Assembly: GCF_050908995.1 (NCBI RefSeq)
Contig: NW_027484956.1
Location: forward strand, 24,912-88,911
From: Andrena cerasifolii
Lineage: Eukaryota > Arthropoda > Insecta > Hymenoptera > Andrenidae
Length of the DNA stretch: 64,000 bases
Direction: 5' to 3'
Numbering within the stretch: the stretch's first letter is position 1; the number at the start of each line of letters is the position of its first letter. Positions 26,101 to 41,681 of the stretch are shown one piece after another. The translations under genes were made by a program, and so were the position numbers. The notes under the pieces are model-generated. The model was given only the letters and a program-made list of their open reading frames with translations. It was not told where the DNA came from and made no database searches.

Positions 26101-28730
26101 ATTGAAAAACCAATATTGAAATACTTACATCGAAAAACTGATATTGAAAAACCGTTATTGAAAAACCGATATTGAAAAAACGATATTGAAAAACCTATAT
26201 CGAAAAACTGATATTGCAAAGCCGATATTGAGAAACCGATATTGAATCCGATATTAGAACCGATATTCAAAAACCGATATTGAAAAACCGATATTGAAAA
26301 ACCGATTTTGAAAAACCAATATTGAAAAACTTACATCGAAAAACTGATATTGCAAAACCGATATTGAAAAACCGATATTGAATCCGATATTAGAACCGAT
26401 ATTGAAAAACCGATATTGAAAAACAAATATTGAAAAACCGATATTGAAAACCCGATATTGAAAAACAAATATTGAAAAACCGATATTGAAAAACCAATAT
26501 TGAAAAACTTACATCGAAAAACTGATATTGAAAAACCGATATTGAAAAACCGATATTGAAAAACCGATATTGAAAAACCGATATTGAAAAACCTATATCG
26601 AAAAACTGATATTGCAAAACCGATATTGAGAAACCGATATTGAATCCGATATTAGAACCGATATTCAAAAACCGATATTGAAAAACCAATATTGAAATAC
26701 TTACATCGAAAAACTGATATTGAAAAACCGATATTGAAAAACCATTATTGAAAAACTTACATCGAAAAACTGATATTGCAAAACCGATATTGAAAAACCG
26801 ATATTGAATCCGATATTAGAACCGATATTGAAAAACCAATATTGAAAAACTTACATCGAAAAACTTATATTGCAAAACCGATATTGAAAAACCGTTATTG
26901 AATCCGATATTAGAACCGATATTGAAAATACAATATTGAAAAACTTACATCGAAAAACCTATATCGAAAAACTGATATTGCAAAACCGATATTGAATCCG
27001 ATATTAGAACCGATATTGAAAAACCGATATTGAAATACAAATATTGAAAAACTGATATCGAAAAACTGATATTGCAAAACCGATATTGAAAAACCGATAT
27101 TGAAAATCTGATATTGCAAAACCGATATTGAAAAACCGATATTGAAAAACCGATATTGAAAAACCGATTTTGAAAAACCAATATTGAAAAACTTACATCG
27201 AAAAACTGATATTGCAAAACCGATATTGAAAAACCGATATTGAATCCGATATTAGAACCGATATTGAAAAACCGATATTGAAAAACAAATATTGAAAAAC
27301 CGATATTGAAAACCCGATATTGAAAAACAAATATTGAAAAACCGATATTGAAAAACCAATATTGAAAAACTTACATCGAAAAACTGATATTGCAAAACCG
27401 ATATTGAAAAACCAATATTGAAAAACTTACATCGAAAAACTGATATTGCAAAACCGATATTGAAAAACCGATATTGAATCCGATATTAGAACCGATATTG
27501 AAAAACCGATATTGAAAAACCAATATTGAAAAACTTACATCGAAAAACTGATATTGCAAAACCGATATTGAAAAACCGATATTGAATCCGATATTAGAAC
27601 CGATATTGAAAAACCGATATTGAAAAACAAATATTGAAAAACTGATATCGAAAAACTGATATTGAAAAACCGATATTGAAAAACCGATATTGAAAAACCA
27701 ATATTGAAAAACTTACATCGAAAAACTGATATTGCAAAACCGATATTGAAAAACCGATATTGAATCCGATATTAGAACCGATATTGAAAAACCGATATTG
27801 AAAAACCAATATTGAAATACTTACATCGAAAAACTGATATTGAAAAACCGTTATTGAAAAACCGATATTGAAAAAACGATATTGAAAAACCTATATCGAA
27901 AAACTGATATTGCAAAGCCGATATTGAGAAACCGATATTGAATCCGATATTAGAACCGATATTCAAAAACCGATATTGAATCCGATATTAGAACCGATAT
28001 TGAAAAACCGATATTGAAAAACAAATATTGAAAAACTGATATCGAAAAACTGATATTGAAAAACCGATATTGAAAAACCGATATTGAAAAACCAATATTG
28101 AAAAACTTACATCGAAAAACTGATATTGCAAAACCGATATTGAAAAACCGATATTGAATCCGATATTAGAACCGATATTCAAAAACCGATATTGAAAAAC
28201 AAATATTGAAAAACCAATATTGAAAAACTTACATCGAAAAACTGATATTGCAAAACCGATATTGAAAAACCGATATTGAAAAACCAATATTGAAAAACTT
28301 ACATCGAAAAACTGATATTGCAAAACCGATATTGAAAAACCGATATTGAATCCGATATTAGAACCGATATTGAAAAACCGATATTGAAAAACCAATATTG
28401 AAAAACTTACATCGAAAAACTGATATTGCAAAACCGATATTGAAAAACCGATATTGAATCCGATATTAGAACCGATATTGAAAAACCGATATTGAAATAC
28501 TTACATCGAAAAACTGATATTGAAAAACCGATATTGAAAAACCGATATTGAAAAACCGATATTGAAAAACCGATATTGAGAAACCGATATTGAATCCGAT
28601 ATTAGAACCGATATTCAAAAACCGATATTGAAAAACCGATATTGAAAAACCGATTTTGAAAAACCAATATTGAAAAACTTACATCGAAAAACTGATATTG
28701 CAAAACCGATATTGAAAAACCGATATTGAA
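23191..28730 (+). repeat. Copy 1 of a 5,670-bp-offset duplication
   Basis: The segment matches 28,861-34,400 at a constant offset of 5,670 bp everywhere I compared. That includes rare variants: gaaataccg near 25,271/30,941 and gaaaatctg near 27,102/32,772. The left break is at 23,190 (aaaacccgat) versus 28,860 (aaaaaccaat). The right break falls after 28,730/34,400, where one copy continues with aaaccg and the other with tccgat. The segment itself contains two marker cycles. Confidence 0.85.
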
Positions 28731-28860
28731 AAACCGATATTGAAAAACCGATATTGAAAAACCTATATCGAAAAACTGATATTGCAAAACCGATATTGAG
28801 AAACCGATATTGAATCCGATATTAGAACCGATATTCAAAAACCGATATTGAAAAACCAAT

Positions 28861-31800
28861 ATTGAAAAACAAATATTGAAAAACCGATATTGAAAAACCA
28901 ATATTGAAAAACTTACATCGAAAAACTGATATTGAAAAACCGATATTGAAAAACCGATATTGAAAAACCGATATTGAAAAACCGATATTGAAAAACCTAT
29001 ATCGAAAAACTGATATTGCAAAACCGATATTGAGAAACCGATATTGAATCCGATATTAGAACCGATATTCAAAAACCGATATTGAAAAACCAATATTGAA
29101 ATACTTACATCGAAAAACTGATATTGAAAAACCGATATTGAAAAACCATTATTGAAAAACTTACATCGAAAAACTGATATTGCAAAACCGATATTGAAAA
29201 ACCGATATTGAATCCGATATTAGAACCGATATTGAAAAACCAATATTGAAAAACTTACATCGAAAAACTTATATTGCAAAACCGATATTGAAAAACCGTT
29301 ATTGAATCCGATATTAGAACCGATATTGAAAATACAATATTGAAAAACTTACATCGAAAAACCTATATCGAAAAACTGATATTGCAAAACCGATATTGAA
29401 TCCGATATTAGAACCGATATTGAAAAACCGATATTGAAATACAAATATTGAAAAACTGATATCGAAAAACTGATATTGCAAAACCGATATTGAAAAACCG
29501 ATATTGAAAAACTGATATTGCAAAACCGATATTGAAAAACCGATATTGAAAAACCGATATTGAAAAACCGATTTTGAAAAACCAATATTGAAAAACTTAC
29601 ATCGAAAAACTGATATTGCAAAACCGATATTGAAAAACCGATATTGAATCCGATATTAGAACCGATATTGAAAAACCGATATTGAAAAACAAATATTGAA
29701 AAACCAATATTGAAAAACTTACATCGAAAAACTGATATTGCAAAACCGATATTGAAAAACCGATATTGAATCCGATATTAGAACCGATATTGAAAAACCG
29801 ATATTGAAAAACAAATATTGAAAAACTGATATCGAAAAACTGATATTGAAAAACCGATATTGAAAAACCGATATTGAAAAACCAATATTGAAAAACTTAC
29901 ATCGAAAAACTGATATTGCAAAACCGATATTGAAAAACCGATATTGAATCCGATATTAGAACCGATATTGAAAAACCGATATTGAAAAACCAATATTGAA
30001 ATACTTACATCGAAAAACTGATATTGAAAAACCGATATTGAAAAACCATTATTGAAAAACTTACATCGAAAAACTGATATTGCAAAACCGATATTGAAAA
30101 ACCAATATTGAAAAACTTACATCGAAAAACTGATATTGCAAAACCGATATTGAAAAACCGATATTGAATCCGATATTAGAACCGATATTGAAAAACCGAT
30201 ATTGAAAAACCAATATTGAAAAACTTACATCGAAAAACTGATATTGCAAAACCGATATTGAAAAACCGATATTGAATCCGATATTAGAACCGATATTGAA
30301 AAACCGATATTGAAAAACAAATATTGAAAAACTGATATCGAAAAACTGATATTGAAAAACCGATATTGAAAAACCGATATTGAAAAACCAATATTGAAAA
30401 ACTTACATCGAAAAACTGATATTGCAAAACCGATATTGAAAAACCGATATTGAATCCGATATTAGAACCGATATTGAAAAACCGATATTGAAAAACCAAT
30501 ATTGAAATACTTACATCGAAAAACTGATATTGAAAAACCGATATTGAAAAACCATTATTGAAAAACTTACATCGAAAAACTGATATTGCAAAACCGATAT
30601 TGAAAAACCGATATTGAATCCGATATTAGAACCGATATTGAAAAACCAATATTGAAAAACTTACATCGAAAAACTTATATTGCAAAACCGATATTGAAAA
30701 ACCGTTATTGAATCCGATATTAGAACCGATATTGAAAATACAATATTGAAAAACTTACATCGAAAAACCTATATCGAAAAACTGATATTGCAAAACCGAT
30801 ATTGAATCCGATATTAGAACCGATATTGAAAAACCGATATTGAAATACAAATATTGAAAAACTGATATCGAAAAACTGATATTGCAAAACCGATATTGAA
30901 AAACCGATATTGAAAAACTGATATTGCAAAACCGATATTGAAATACCGATATTGAAAAACCGATATTGAAAAACCGATATTGAAAAACCGATTTTGAAAA
31001 ACCAATATTGAAAAACTTACATCGAAAAACTGATATTGCAAAACCGATATTGAAAAACCGATATTGAATCCGATATTAGAACCGATATTGAAAAACCGAT
31101 ATTGAAAAACAAATATTGAAAAACCGATATTGAAAACCCGATATTGAAAAACAAATATTGAAAAACCGATATTGAAAAACCAATATTGAAAAACTTACAT
31201 CGAAAAACTGATATTGCAAAACCGATATTGAAAAACCAATATTGAAAAACTTACATCGAAAAACTGATATTGCAAAACCGATATTGAAAAACCGATATTG
31301 AATCCGATATTAGAACCGATATTGAAAAACCGATATTGAAAAACCAATATTGAAATACTTACATCGAAAAACTGATATTGAAAAACCGATATTGAAAAAC
31401 CGATATTGAAAAACCAATATTGAAAAACTTACATCGAAAAACTGATATTGCAAAACCGATATTGAAAAACCGATATTGAATCCGATATTAGAACCGATAT
31501 TGAAAAACCAATATTGAAAAACTTACATCGAAAAACTGATATTGCAAAACCGATATTGAAAAACCGATATTGAATCCGATATTAGAACCGATATTGAAAA
31601 ACCGATATTGAAAAACAAATATTGAAAAACTGATATCGAAAAACTGATATTGAAAAACCGATATTGAAAAACCGATATTGAAAAACCAATATTGAAAAAC
31701 TTACATCGAAAAACTGATATTGAAAAACCGATATTGAATCCGATATTAGAACCGATATTGAAAAACCGATATTGAAAAACCAATATTGAAATACTTACAT

Positions 31801-34400
31801 CGAAAAACTGATATTGAAAAACCGTTATTGAAAAACCGATATTGAAAAAACGATATTGAAAAACCTATATCGAAAAACTGATATTGCAAAGCCGATATTG
31901 AGAAACCGATATTGAATCCGATATTAGAACCGATATTCAAAAACCGATATTGAAAAACCGATATTGAAAAACCGATTTTGAAAAACCAATATTGAAAAAC
32001 TTACATCGAAAAACTGATATTGCAAAACCGATATTGAAAAACCGATATTGAATCCGATATTAGAACCGATATTGAAAAACCGATATTGAAAAACAAATAT
32101 TGAAAAACCGATATTGAAAACCCGATATTGAAAAACAAATATTGAAAAACCGATATTGAAAAACCAATATTGAAAAACTTACATCGAAAAACTGATATTG
32201 AAAAACCGATATTGAAAAACCGATATTGAAAAACCGATATTGAAAAACCGATATTGAAAAACCTATATCGAAAAACTGATATTGCAAAACCGATATTGAG
32301 AAACCGATATTGAATCCGATATTAGAACCGATATTCAAAAACCGATATTGAAAAACCAATATTGAAATACTTACATCGAAAAACTGATATTGAAAAACCG
32401 ATATTGAAAAACCATTATTGAAAAACTTACATCGAAAAACTGATATTGCAAAACCGATATTGAAAAACCGATATTGAATCCGATATTAGAACCGATATTG
32501 AAAAACCAATATTGAAAAACTTACATCGAAAAACTTATATTGCAAAACCGATATTGAAAAACCGTTATTGAATCCGATATTAGAACCGATATTGAAAATA
32601 CAATATTGAAAAACTTACATCGAAAAACCTATATCGAAAAACTGATATTGCAAAACCGATATTGAATCCGATATTAGAACCGATATTGAAAAACCGATAT
32701 TGAAATACAAATATTGAAAAACTGATATCGAAAAACTGATATTGCAAAACCGATATTGAAAAACCGATATTGAAAATCTGATATTGCAAAACCGATATTG
32801 AAAAACCGATATTGAAAAACCGATATTGAAAAACCGATTTTGAAAAACCAATATTGAAAAACTTACATCGAAAAACTGATATTGCAAAACCGATATTGAA
32901 AAACCGATATTGAATCCGATATTAGAACCGATATTGAAAAACCGATATTGAAAAACAAATATTGAAAAACCGATATTGAAAACCCGATATTGAAAAACAA
33001 ATATTGAAAAACCGATATTGAAAAACCAATATTGAAAAACTTACATCGAAAAACTGATATTGCAAAACCGATATTGAAAAACCAATATTGAAAAACTTAC
33101 ATCGAAAAACTGATATTGCAAAACCGATATTGAAAAACCGATATTGAATCCGATATTAGAACCGATATTGAAAAACCGATATTGAAAAACCAATATTGAA
33201 AAACTTACATCGAAAAACTGATATTGCAAAACCGATATTGAAAAACCGATATTGAATCCGATATTAGAACCGATATTGAAAAACCGATATTGAAAAACAA
33301 ATATTGAAAAACTGATATCGAAAAACTGATATTGAAAAACCGATATTGAAAAACCGATATTGAAAAACCAATATTGAAAAACTTACATCGAAAAACTGAT
33401 ATTGCAAAACCGATATTGAAAAACCGATATTGAATCCGATATTAGAACCGATATTGAAAAACCGATATTGAAAAACCAATATTGAAATACTTACATCGAA
33501 AAACTGATATTGAAAAACCGTTATTGAAAAACCGATATTGAAAAAACGATATTGAAAAACCTATATCGAAAAACTGATATTGCAAAGCCGATATTGAGAA
33601 ACCGATATTGAATCCGATATTAGAACCGATATTCAAAAACCGATATTGAATCCGATATTAGAACCGATATTGAAAAACCGATATTGAAAAACAAATATTG
33701 AAAAACTGATATCGAAAAACTGATATTGAAAAACCGATATTGAAAAACCGATATTGAAAAACCAATATTGAAAAACTTACATCGAAAAACTGATATTGCA
33801 AAACCGATATTGAAAAACCGATATTGAATCCGATATTAGAACCGATATTCAAAAACCGATATTGAAAAACAAATATTGAAAAACCAATATTGAAAAACTT
33901 ACATCGAAAAACTGATATTGCAAAACCGATATTGAAAAACCGATATTGAAAAACCAATATTGAAAAACTTACATCGAAAAACTGATATTGCAAAACCGAT
34001 ATTGAAAAACCGATATTGAATCCGATATTAGAACCGATATTGAAAAACCGATATTGAAAAACCAATATTGAAAAACTTACATCGAAAAACTGATATTGCA
34101 AAACCGATATTGAAAAACCGATATTGAATCCGATATTAGAACCGATATTGAAAAACCGATATTGAAATACTTACATCGAAAAACTGATATTGAAAAACCG
34201 ATATTGAAAAACCGATATTGAAAAACCGATATTGAAAAACCGATATTGAGAAACCGATATTGAATCCGATATTAGAACCGATATTCAAAAACCGATATTG
34301 AAAAACCGATATTGAAAAACCGATTTTGAAAAACCAATATTGAAAAACTTACATCGAAAAACTGATATTGCAAAACCGATATTGAAAAACCGATATTGAA
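28861..34400 (+). repeat. Copy 2 of a 5,670-bp-offset duplication
   Basis: This is the partner of 23,191-28,730. Between the copies lie 130 bases (28,731-28,860) that resemble 23,281-23,410, so the junction is itself satellite. I found no difference between the two copies in the places compared, but did not align every base. Confidence 0.85.
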
Positions 34401-34980
34401 TCCGATATTAGAACCGATATTGAAAAACCGATATTGAAAAACAAATATTGAAAAACCGATATTGAAAACCCGATATTGAAAAACAAATATTGAAAAACCG
34501 ATATTGAAAAACCAATATTGAAAAACTTACATCGAAAAACTTATATTGCAAAACCGATATTGAAAAACCGTTATTGAATCCGATATTAGAACCGATATTG
34601 AAAATACAATATTGAAAAACTTACATCGAAAAACCTATATCGAAAAACTGATATTGCAAAACCGATATTGAATCCGATATTAGAACCGATATTGAAAAAC
34701 CGATATTGAAAAACAAATATTGAAAAACTGATATTGAAAAACCAATATTGAAAAACTTACATCGAAAAACTGATATTGCAAAACCGATATTGAAAAACCA
34801 ATATTGAAAAACTTACATCGAAAAACTGATATTGCAAAACCGATATTGAAAAACCGATATTGAATCCGATATTAGAACCGATATTGAAAAACCGATATTG
34901 AAAAACCAATATTGAAATACTTACATCGAAAAACTGATATTGAAAAACCGATATTGAAAAACCGATATTGAAAAACCAAT

Positions 34981-36543
34981 ATTGAAAAACTTACATCGAA
35001 AAACTGATATTGCAAAACCGATATTGAAAAACCGATATTGAATCCGATATTAGAACCGATATTGAAAAACCAATATTGAAAAACTTACATCGAAAAACTG
35101 ATATTGCAAAACCGATATTGAAAAACCGATATTGAATCCGATATTAGAACCGATATTGAAAAACCGATATTGAAAAACAAATATTGAAAAACTGATATCG
35201 AAAAACTGATATTGAAAAACCGATATTGAAAAACCGATATTGAAAAACCAATATTGAAAAACTTACATCGAAAAACTGATATTGCAAAACCGATATTGAA
35301 AAACCGATATTGAATCCGATATTAGAACCGATATTGAAAAACCGATATTGAAAAACCAATATTGAAATACTTACATCGAAAAACTGATATTGAAAAACCG
35401 TTATTGAAAAACCGATATTGAAAAAACGATATTGAAAAACCTATATCGAAAAACTGATATTGCAAAGCCGATATTGAGAAACCGATATTGAATCCGATAT
35501 TAGAACCGATATTCAAAAACCGATATTGAATCCGATATTAGAACCGATATTCAAAAACCGATATTGAAAAACAAATATTGAAAAACCAATATTGAAAAAC
35601 TTACATCGAAAAACTGATATTGCAAAACCGATATTGAAAAACCGATATTGAAAAACCAATATTGAAAAACTTACATCGAAAAACTGATATTGCAAAACCG
35701 ATATTGAAAAACCGATATTGAATCCGATATTAGAACCGATATTGAAAAACCGATATTGAAAAACCAATATTGAAAAACTTACATCGAAAAACTGATATTG
35801 CAAAACCGATATTGAAAAACCGATATTGAATCCGATATTAGAACCGATATTGAAAAACCGATATTGAAATACTTACATCGAAAAACTGATATTGAAAAAC
35901 CGATATTGAAAAACCGATATTGAAAAACCGATATTGAAAAACCGATATTGAAAAACCTATATCGAAAAACTGATATTGCAAAACCGATATTGAGAAACCG
36001 ATATTGAATCCGATATTAGAACCGATATTCAAAAACCGATATTGAAAAACAAATATTGAAAAACTGATATCGAAAAACTGATATTGAAAAACCGATATTG
36101 AAAAACCAATATTGAAAAACTTACATCGAAAAACTGATATTGCAAAACCGATATTGAAAAACCGATATTGAAAAACCAACATTGAAAAACTTACATCGAA
36201 AAACTGATATTGCAAAACCGATATTGAAAAACCGATATTGAATCCGATATTAGAACCGATATTGAAAAACCGATATTGAAAAACCAATATTGAAAAAATT
36301 ACATCGAAAAACTGATATTGCAAAACCGATATTGAAAAACCGATATTGAATCCGATATTAGAACCGATATTGAAAAACCGATATTGAAAAACCAATATTG
36401 AAATACTTACATCGAAAAACTGATATTGAAAAACCGATATTGAAAAACCAATATTGAAAAACTTACATCGAAAAACTGATATTGCAAAACCGATATTGAA
36501 AAACCGATATTGAATCCGATATTAGAACCGATATTGAAAAACC
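34981..36543 (+). repeat. Copy 1 of a 3,880-bp-offset duplication
   Basis: It matches 38,861-40,423. Shared rare variants are ccaacattg (36,178/40,058 region) and a gaaaaaattacatcg junction (36,292/40,172), where the usual form is gaaaaacttacatcg. The breaks are at 34,980 a versus 38,860 t, and 36,544 g versus 40,424 a. Confidence 0.85.
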
Positions 36544-37019
36544 GATATTGAAAAACAAATATTGAAAAACTGATATTGAAAAACCAATATTGAAAAACTT
36601 ACATCGAAAAACTGATATTGCAAAACCGATATTGAAAAACCGATATTGAATCCGATATTAGAACCGATATTGAAAAACCGATATTGAAAAACCAATATTG
36701 AAATACTTACATCGAAAAACTGATATTGAAAAACAAATATTGAAAAACCGATATTGAAAAACCAATATTGAAAAACTTACATCGAAAAACTGATATTGAA
36801 AAACCGATATTGAAAAACCGATATTGAAAAACCGATATTGAAAAACCGATATTGAAAAACCTATATCGAAAAACTGATATTGCAAAACCGATATTGAGAA
36901 ACCGATATTGAATCCGATATTAGAACCGATATTCAAAAACCGATATTGAAAAACCGATTTTGAAAAACCAATATTGAAAAACTTACATCGAAAAACTGAT
37001 ATTGCAAAACCGATATTGA

Positions 37020-38968
37020 AAAACCGATATTGAATCCGATATTAGAACCGATATTGAAAAACCGATATTGAAAAACAAATATTGAAAAACCGATATTGAA
37101 AACCCGATATTGAAAAACAAATATTGAAAAACCGATATTGAAAAACCAATATTGAAAAACTTACATCGAAAAACTGATATTGCAAAACCGATATTGAACA
37201 ACCAATATTGAAAAACTTACATCGAAAAACTGATATTGCAAAACCGATATTGAAAAACCGATATTGAATCCGATATTAGAACCGATATTGAAAAACCGAT
37301 ATTGAAAAACAAATATTGAAAAACTGATATTGAAAAACCAATATTGAAAAACTTACATCGAAAAACTGATATTGCAAAACCGATATTGAAAAACCGATAT
37401 TGAATCCGATATTAGAACCGATATTGAAAAACCGATATTGAAAAACCAATATTGAAATACTTACATCGAAAAACTGATATTGAAAAACCGATATTGAAAA
37501 ACCATTATTGAAAAACTTACATCGAAAAACTGATATTGCAAAACCGATATTGAAAAACCGATATTGAATCCGATATTAGAACCGATATTGAAAAACCAAT
37601 ATTGAAAAACTTACATCGAAAAACTTATATTGCAAAACCGATATTGAAAAACCGTTATTGAATCCGATATTAGAACCGATATTGAAAATACAATATTGAA
37701 AAACTTACATCGAAAAACCTATATCGAAAAACTGATATTGCAAAACCGATATTGAAAAACCGATATTGAAAAACTGATATTGCAAAACCGATATTGAAAA
37801 ACCGATATTGAAAAACCGATATTGAAAAACCGATTTTGAAAAACCAATATTGAAAAACTTACATCGAAAAACTGATATTGCAAAACCGATATTGAAAAAC
37901 CGATATTGAATCCGATATTAGAACCGATATTGAAAAACCGATATTGAAAAACAAATATTGAAAAACCGATATTGAAAACCCGATATTGAAAAACAAATAT
38001 TGAAAAACCGATATTGAGAAACCAATATTGAAAAACTTACATCGAAAAACTGATATTGAAAAACCGATATTGAAAAACCAATATTGAAAAACTTACATCG
38101 AAAAACTGATATTGCAAAACCGATATTGAAAAACCGATATTGAATCCGATATTAGAACCGATATTGAAAAACCGATATTGAAATACTTACATCGAAAAAC
38201 TGATATTGAAAAACCGATATTGAAAAACCGATATTGAAAAACCGATATTGAAAAACCTATATCGAAAAACTGATATTGCAAAACCGATATTGAGAAACCG
38301 ATATTGAATCCGATATTAGAACCGATATTCAAAAACCGATATTGAAAAACAAATATTGAAAAACTGATATCGAAAAACTGATATTGAAAAACCGATATTG
38401 AAAAACCGATATTGAAAAACCAAAATTGAAAAACTTACATCGAAAAACTGATATTGCAAAACCGATATTGAAAAACCGATATTGAATCCGATATTAGAAC
38501 CGATATTGAAAAACCAATATTGAAAAACTTACATCGAAAAACTGATATTGCAAAACCGATATTGAAAAACCGATATTGAAAAACCAATATTGAAAAACTT
38601 ACATCGAAAAACTGATATTGCAAAACCGATATTGAAAAACCGATATTGAATCCGATATTAGAACCGATATTGAAAAACCGATATTGAAAAACCAATATTG
38701 AAAAACTTACATCGAAAAACTGATATTGCAAAACCGATATTGAAAAACCGATATTGAATCCGATATTAGAACCGATATTGAAAAACCGATATTGAAAAAC
38801 CAATATTGAAATACTTACATCGAAAAACTGATATTGAAAAACCGATATTGAAAAACCATTATTGAAAAACTTACATCGAAAAACTGATATTGCAAAACCG
38901 ATATTGAAAAACCGATATTGAATCCGATATTAGAACCGATATTGAAAAACCAATATTGAAAAACTTAC
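37020..38968 (+). repeat. Block repeated at about 55.6-57.55 kb
   Basis: Unit order matches at an offset of 18,582, becoming 18,581 right of a single missing c at about 56,903 (gaacgatattc). A shared rare feature is gagaaaccaatattg (38,016 and 56,598 region). A private difference is gaacaacc at about 37,197 here against gaaaaacc in the other copy. The right break is at 38,969, where this copy has actgatattgc and the other has acttatattgc. Confidence 0.75.
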
Positions 38969-40423
38969 ATCGAAAAACTGATATTGCAAAACCGATATTG
39001 AAAAACCGATATTGAATCCGATATTAGAACCGATATTGAAAAACCGATATTGAAAAACAAATATTGAAAAACTGATATCGAAAAACTGATATTGAAAAAC
39101 CGATATTGAAAAACCGATATTGAAAAACCAATATTGAAAAACTTACATCGAAAAACTGATATTGCAAAACCGATATTGAAAAACCGATATTGAATCCGAT
39201 ATTAGAACCGATATTGAAAAACCGATATTGAAAAACCAATATTGAAATACTTACATCGAAAAACTGATATTGAAAAACCGTTATTGAAAAACCGATATTG
39301 AAAAAACGATATTGAAAAACCTATATCGAAAAACTGATATTGCAAAGCCGATATTGAGAAACCGATATTGAATCCGATATTAGAACCGATATTCAAAAAC
39401 CGATATTGAATCCGATATTAGAACCGATATTCAAAAACCGATATTGAAAAACAAATATTGAAAAACCAATATTGAAAAACTTACATCGAAAAACTGATAT
39501 TGCAAAACCGATATTGAAAAACCGATATTGAAAAACCAATATTGAAAAACTTACATCGAAAAACTGATATTGCAAAACCGATATTGAAAAACCGATATTG
39601 AATCCGATATTAGAACCGATATTGAAAAACCGATATTGAAAAACCAATATTGAAAAACTTACATCGAAAAACTGATATTGCAAAACCGATATTGAAAAAC
39701 CGATATTGAATCCGATATTAGAACCGATATTGAAAAACCGATATTGAAATACTTACATCGAAAAACTGATATTGAAAAACCGATATTGAAAAACCGATAT
39801 TGAAAAACCGATATTGAAAAACCGATATTGAAAAACCTATATCGAAAAACTGATATTGCAAAACCGATATTGAGAAACCGATATTGAATCCGATATTAGA
39901 ACCGATATTCAAAAACCGATATTGAAAAACAAATATTGAAAAACTGATATCGAAAAACTGATATTGAAAAACCGATATTGAAAAACCAATATTGAAAAAC
40001 TTACATCGAAAAACTGATATTGCAAAACCGATATTGAAAAACCGATATTGAAAAACCAACATTGAAAAACTTACATCGAAAAACTGATATTGCAAAACCG
40101 ATATTGAAAAACCGATATTGAATCCGATATTAGAACCGATATTGAAAAACCGATATTGAAAAACCAATATTGAAAAAATTACATCGAAAAACTGATATTG
40201 CAAAACCGATATTGAAAAACCGATATTGAATCCGATATTAGAACCGATATTGAAAAACCGATATTGAAAAACCAATATTGAAATACTTACATCGAAAAAC
40301 TGATATTGAAAAACCGATATTGAAAAACCAATATTGAAAAACTTACATCGAAAAACTGATATTGCAAAACCGATATTGAAAAACCGATATTGAATCCGAT
40401 ATTAGAACCGATATTGAAAAACC
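38861..40423 (+). repeat. Copy 2 of a 3,880-bp-offset duplication
   Basis: Partner of 34,981-36,543, with the same rare gaaaaaattacatcg and ccaacattg units. It runs directly into the 600-bp tandem duplication that starts at about 40,257. Confidence 0.85.
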
Positions 40424-41456
40424 AATATTGAAATACTTACATCGAAAAACTGATATTGAAAAACCGATATTGAAAAACCAATATTGAAAAACTTACATCG
40501 AAAAACTGATATTGCAAAACCGATATTGAAAAACCGATATTGAATCCGATATTAGAACCGATATTGAAAAACCAATATTGAAAAACTTACATCGAAAAAC
40601 TTATATTGCAAAACCGATATTGAAAAACCGTTATTCAATCCGATATTAGAACCGATATTGAAAATACAATATTGAAAAACTTACATCGAAAAACCTATAT
40701 CGAAAAACTGATATTGCAAAACCGATATTGAATCCGATATTAGAACCGATATTGAAAAACCGATATTGAAATACAAATATTGAAAAACTGATATCGAAAA
40801 ACTGATATTGCAAAACCGATATTGAAAAACCGATATTGAAAAACTGATATTGCAAAACCGATATTGAAAAACCAATATTGAAATACTTACATCGAAAAAC
40901 TGATATTGAAAAACCGATATTGAAAAACCAATATTGAAAAACTTACATCGAAAAACTGATATTGCAAAACCGATATTGAAAAACCGATATTGAATCCGAT
41001 ATTAGAACCGATATTGAAAAACCAATATTGAAATACTTACATCGAAAAACTGATATTGAAAAACCGATATTGAAAAACCAATATTGAAAAACTTACATCG
41101 AAAAACTGATATTGCAAAACCGATATTGAAAAACCGATATTGAATCCGATATTAGAACCGATATTGAAAAACCAATATTGAAAAACTTACATCGAAAAAC
41201 TTATATTGCAAAACCGATATTGAAAAACCGTTATTGAATCCGATATTAGAACCGATATTGAAAATACAATATTGAAAAACTTACATCGAAAAACCTATAT
41301 CGAAAAACTGATATTGCAAAACCGATATTGAATCCGATATTAGAACCGATATTGAAAAACCGATATTGAAATACAAATATTGAAAAACTGATATCGAAAA
41401 ACTGATATTGCAAAACCGATATTGAAAAACCGATATTGAAAAACTGATATTGCAAA
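40257..41456 (+). repeat. Perfect-looking 600-bp tandem duplication
   Basis: Copy 1 is 40,257-40,856 and copy 2 is 40,857-41,456. Reading the two line by line I see one difference: ttattcaatcc (c at 40,636) against ttattgaatcc (g at 41,236). The match continues to 41,473, then breaks at ccaat versus ccgat. The related region at 20.9-21.5 kb has only one copy, so the duplication arose after that long-range copying or was lost there. Confidence 0.9.
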
Positions 41457-41681
41457 ACCGATATTGAAAAACCGATATTGAAAAACCGATATTGAAAAAC
41501 CGATTTTGAAAAACCAATATTGAAAAACTTACATCGAAAAACTGATATTGCAAAACCGATATTGAATCCGATATTAGAACCGATATTGAAAAACCGATAT
41601 TGAAAAACAAATATTGAAAAACCGATATTGAAAACCCGATATTGAAAACCAAATATTGAAAAACCGATATTGAAAAACTTA

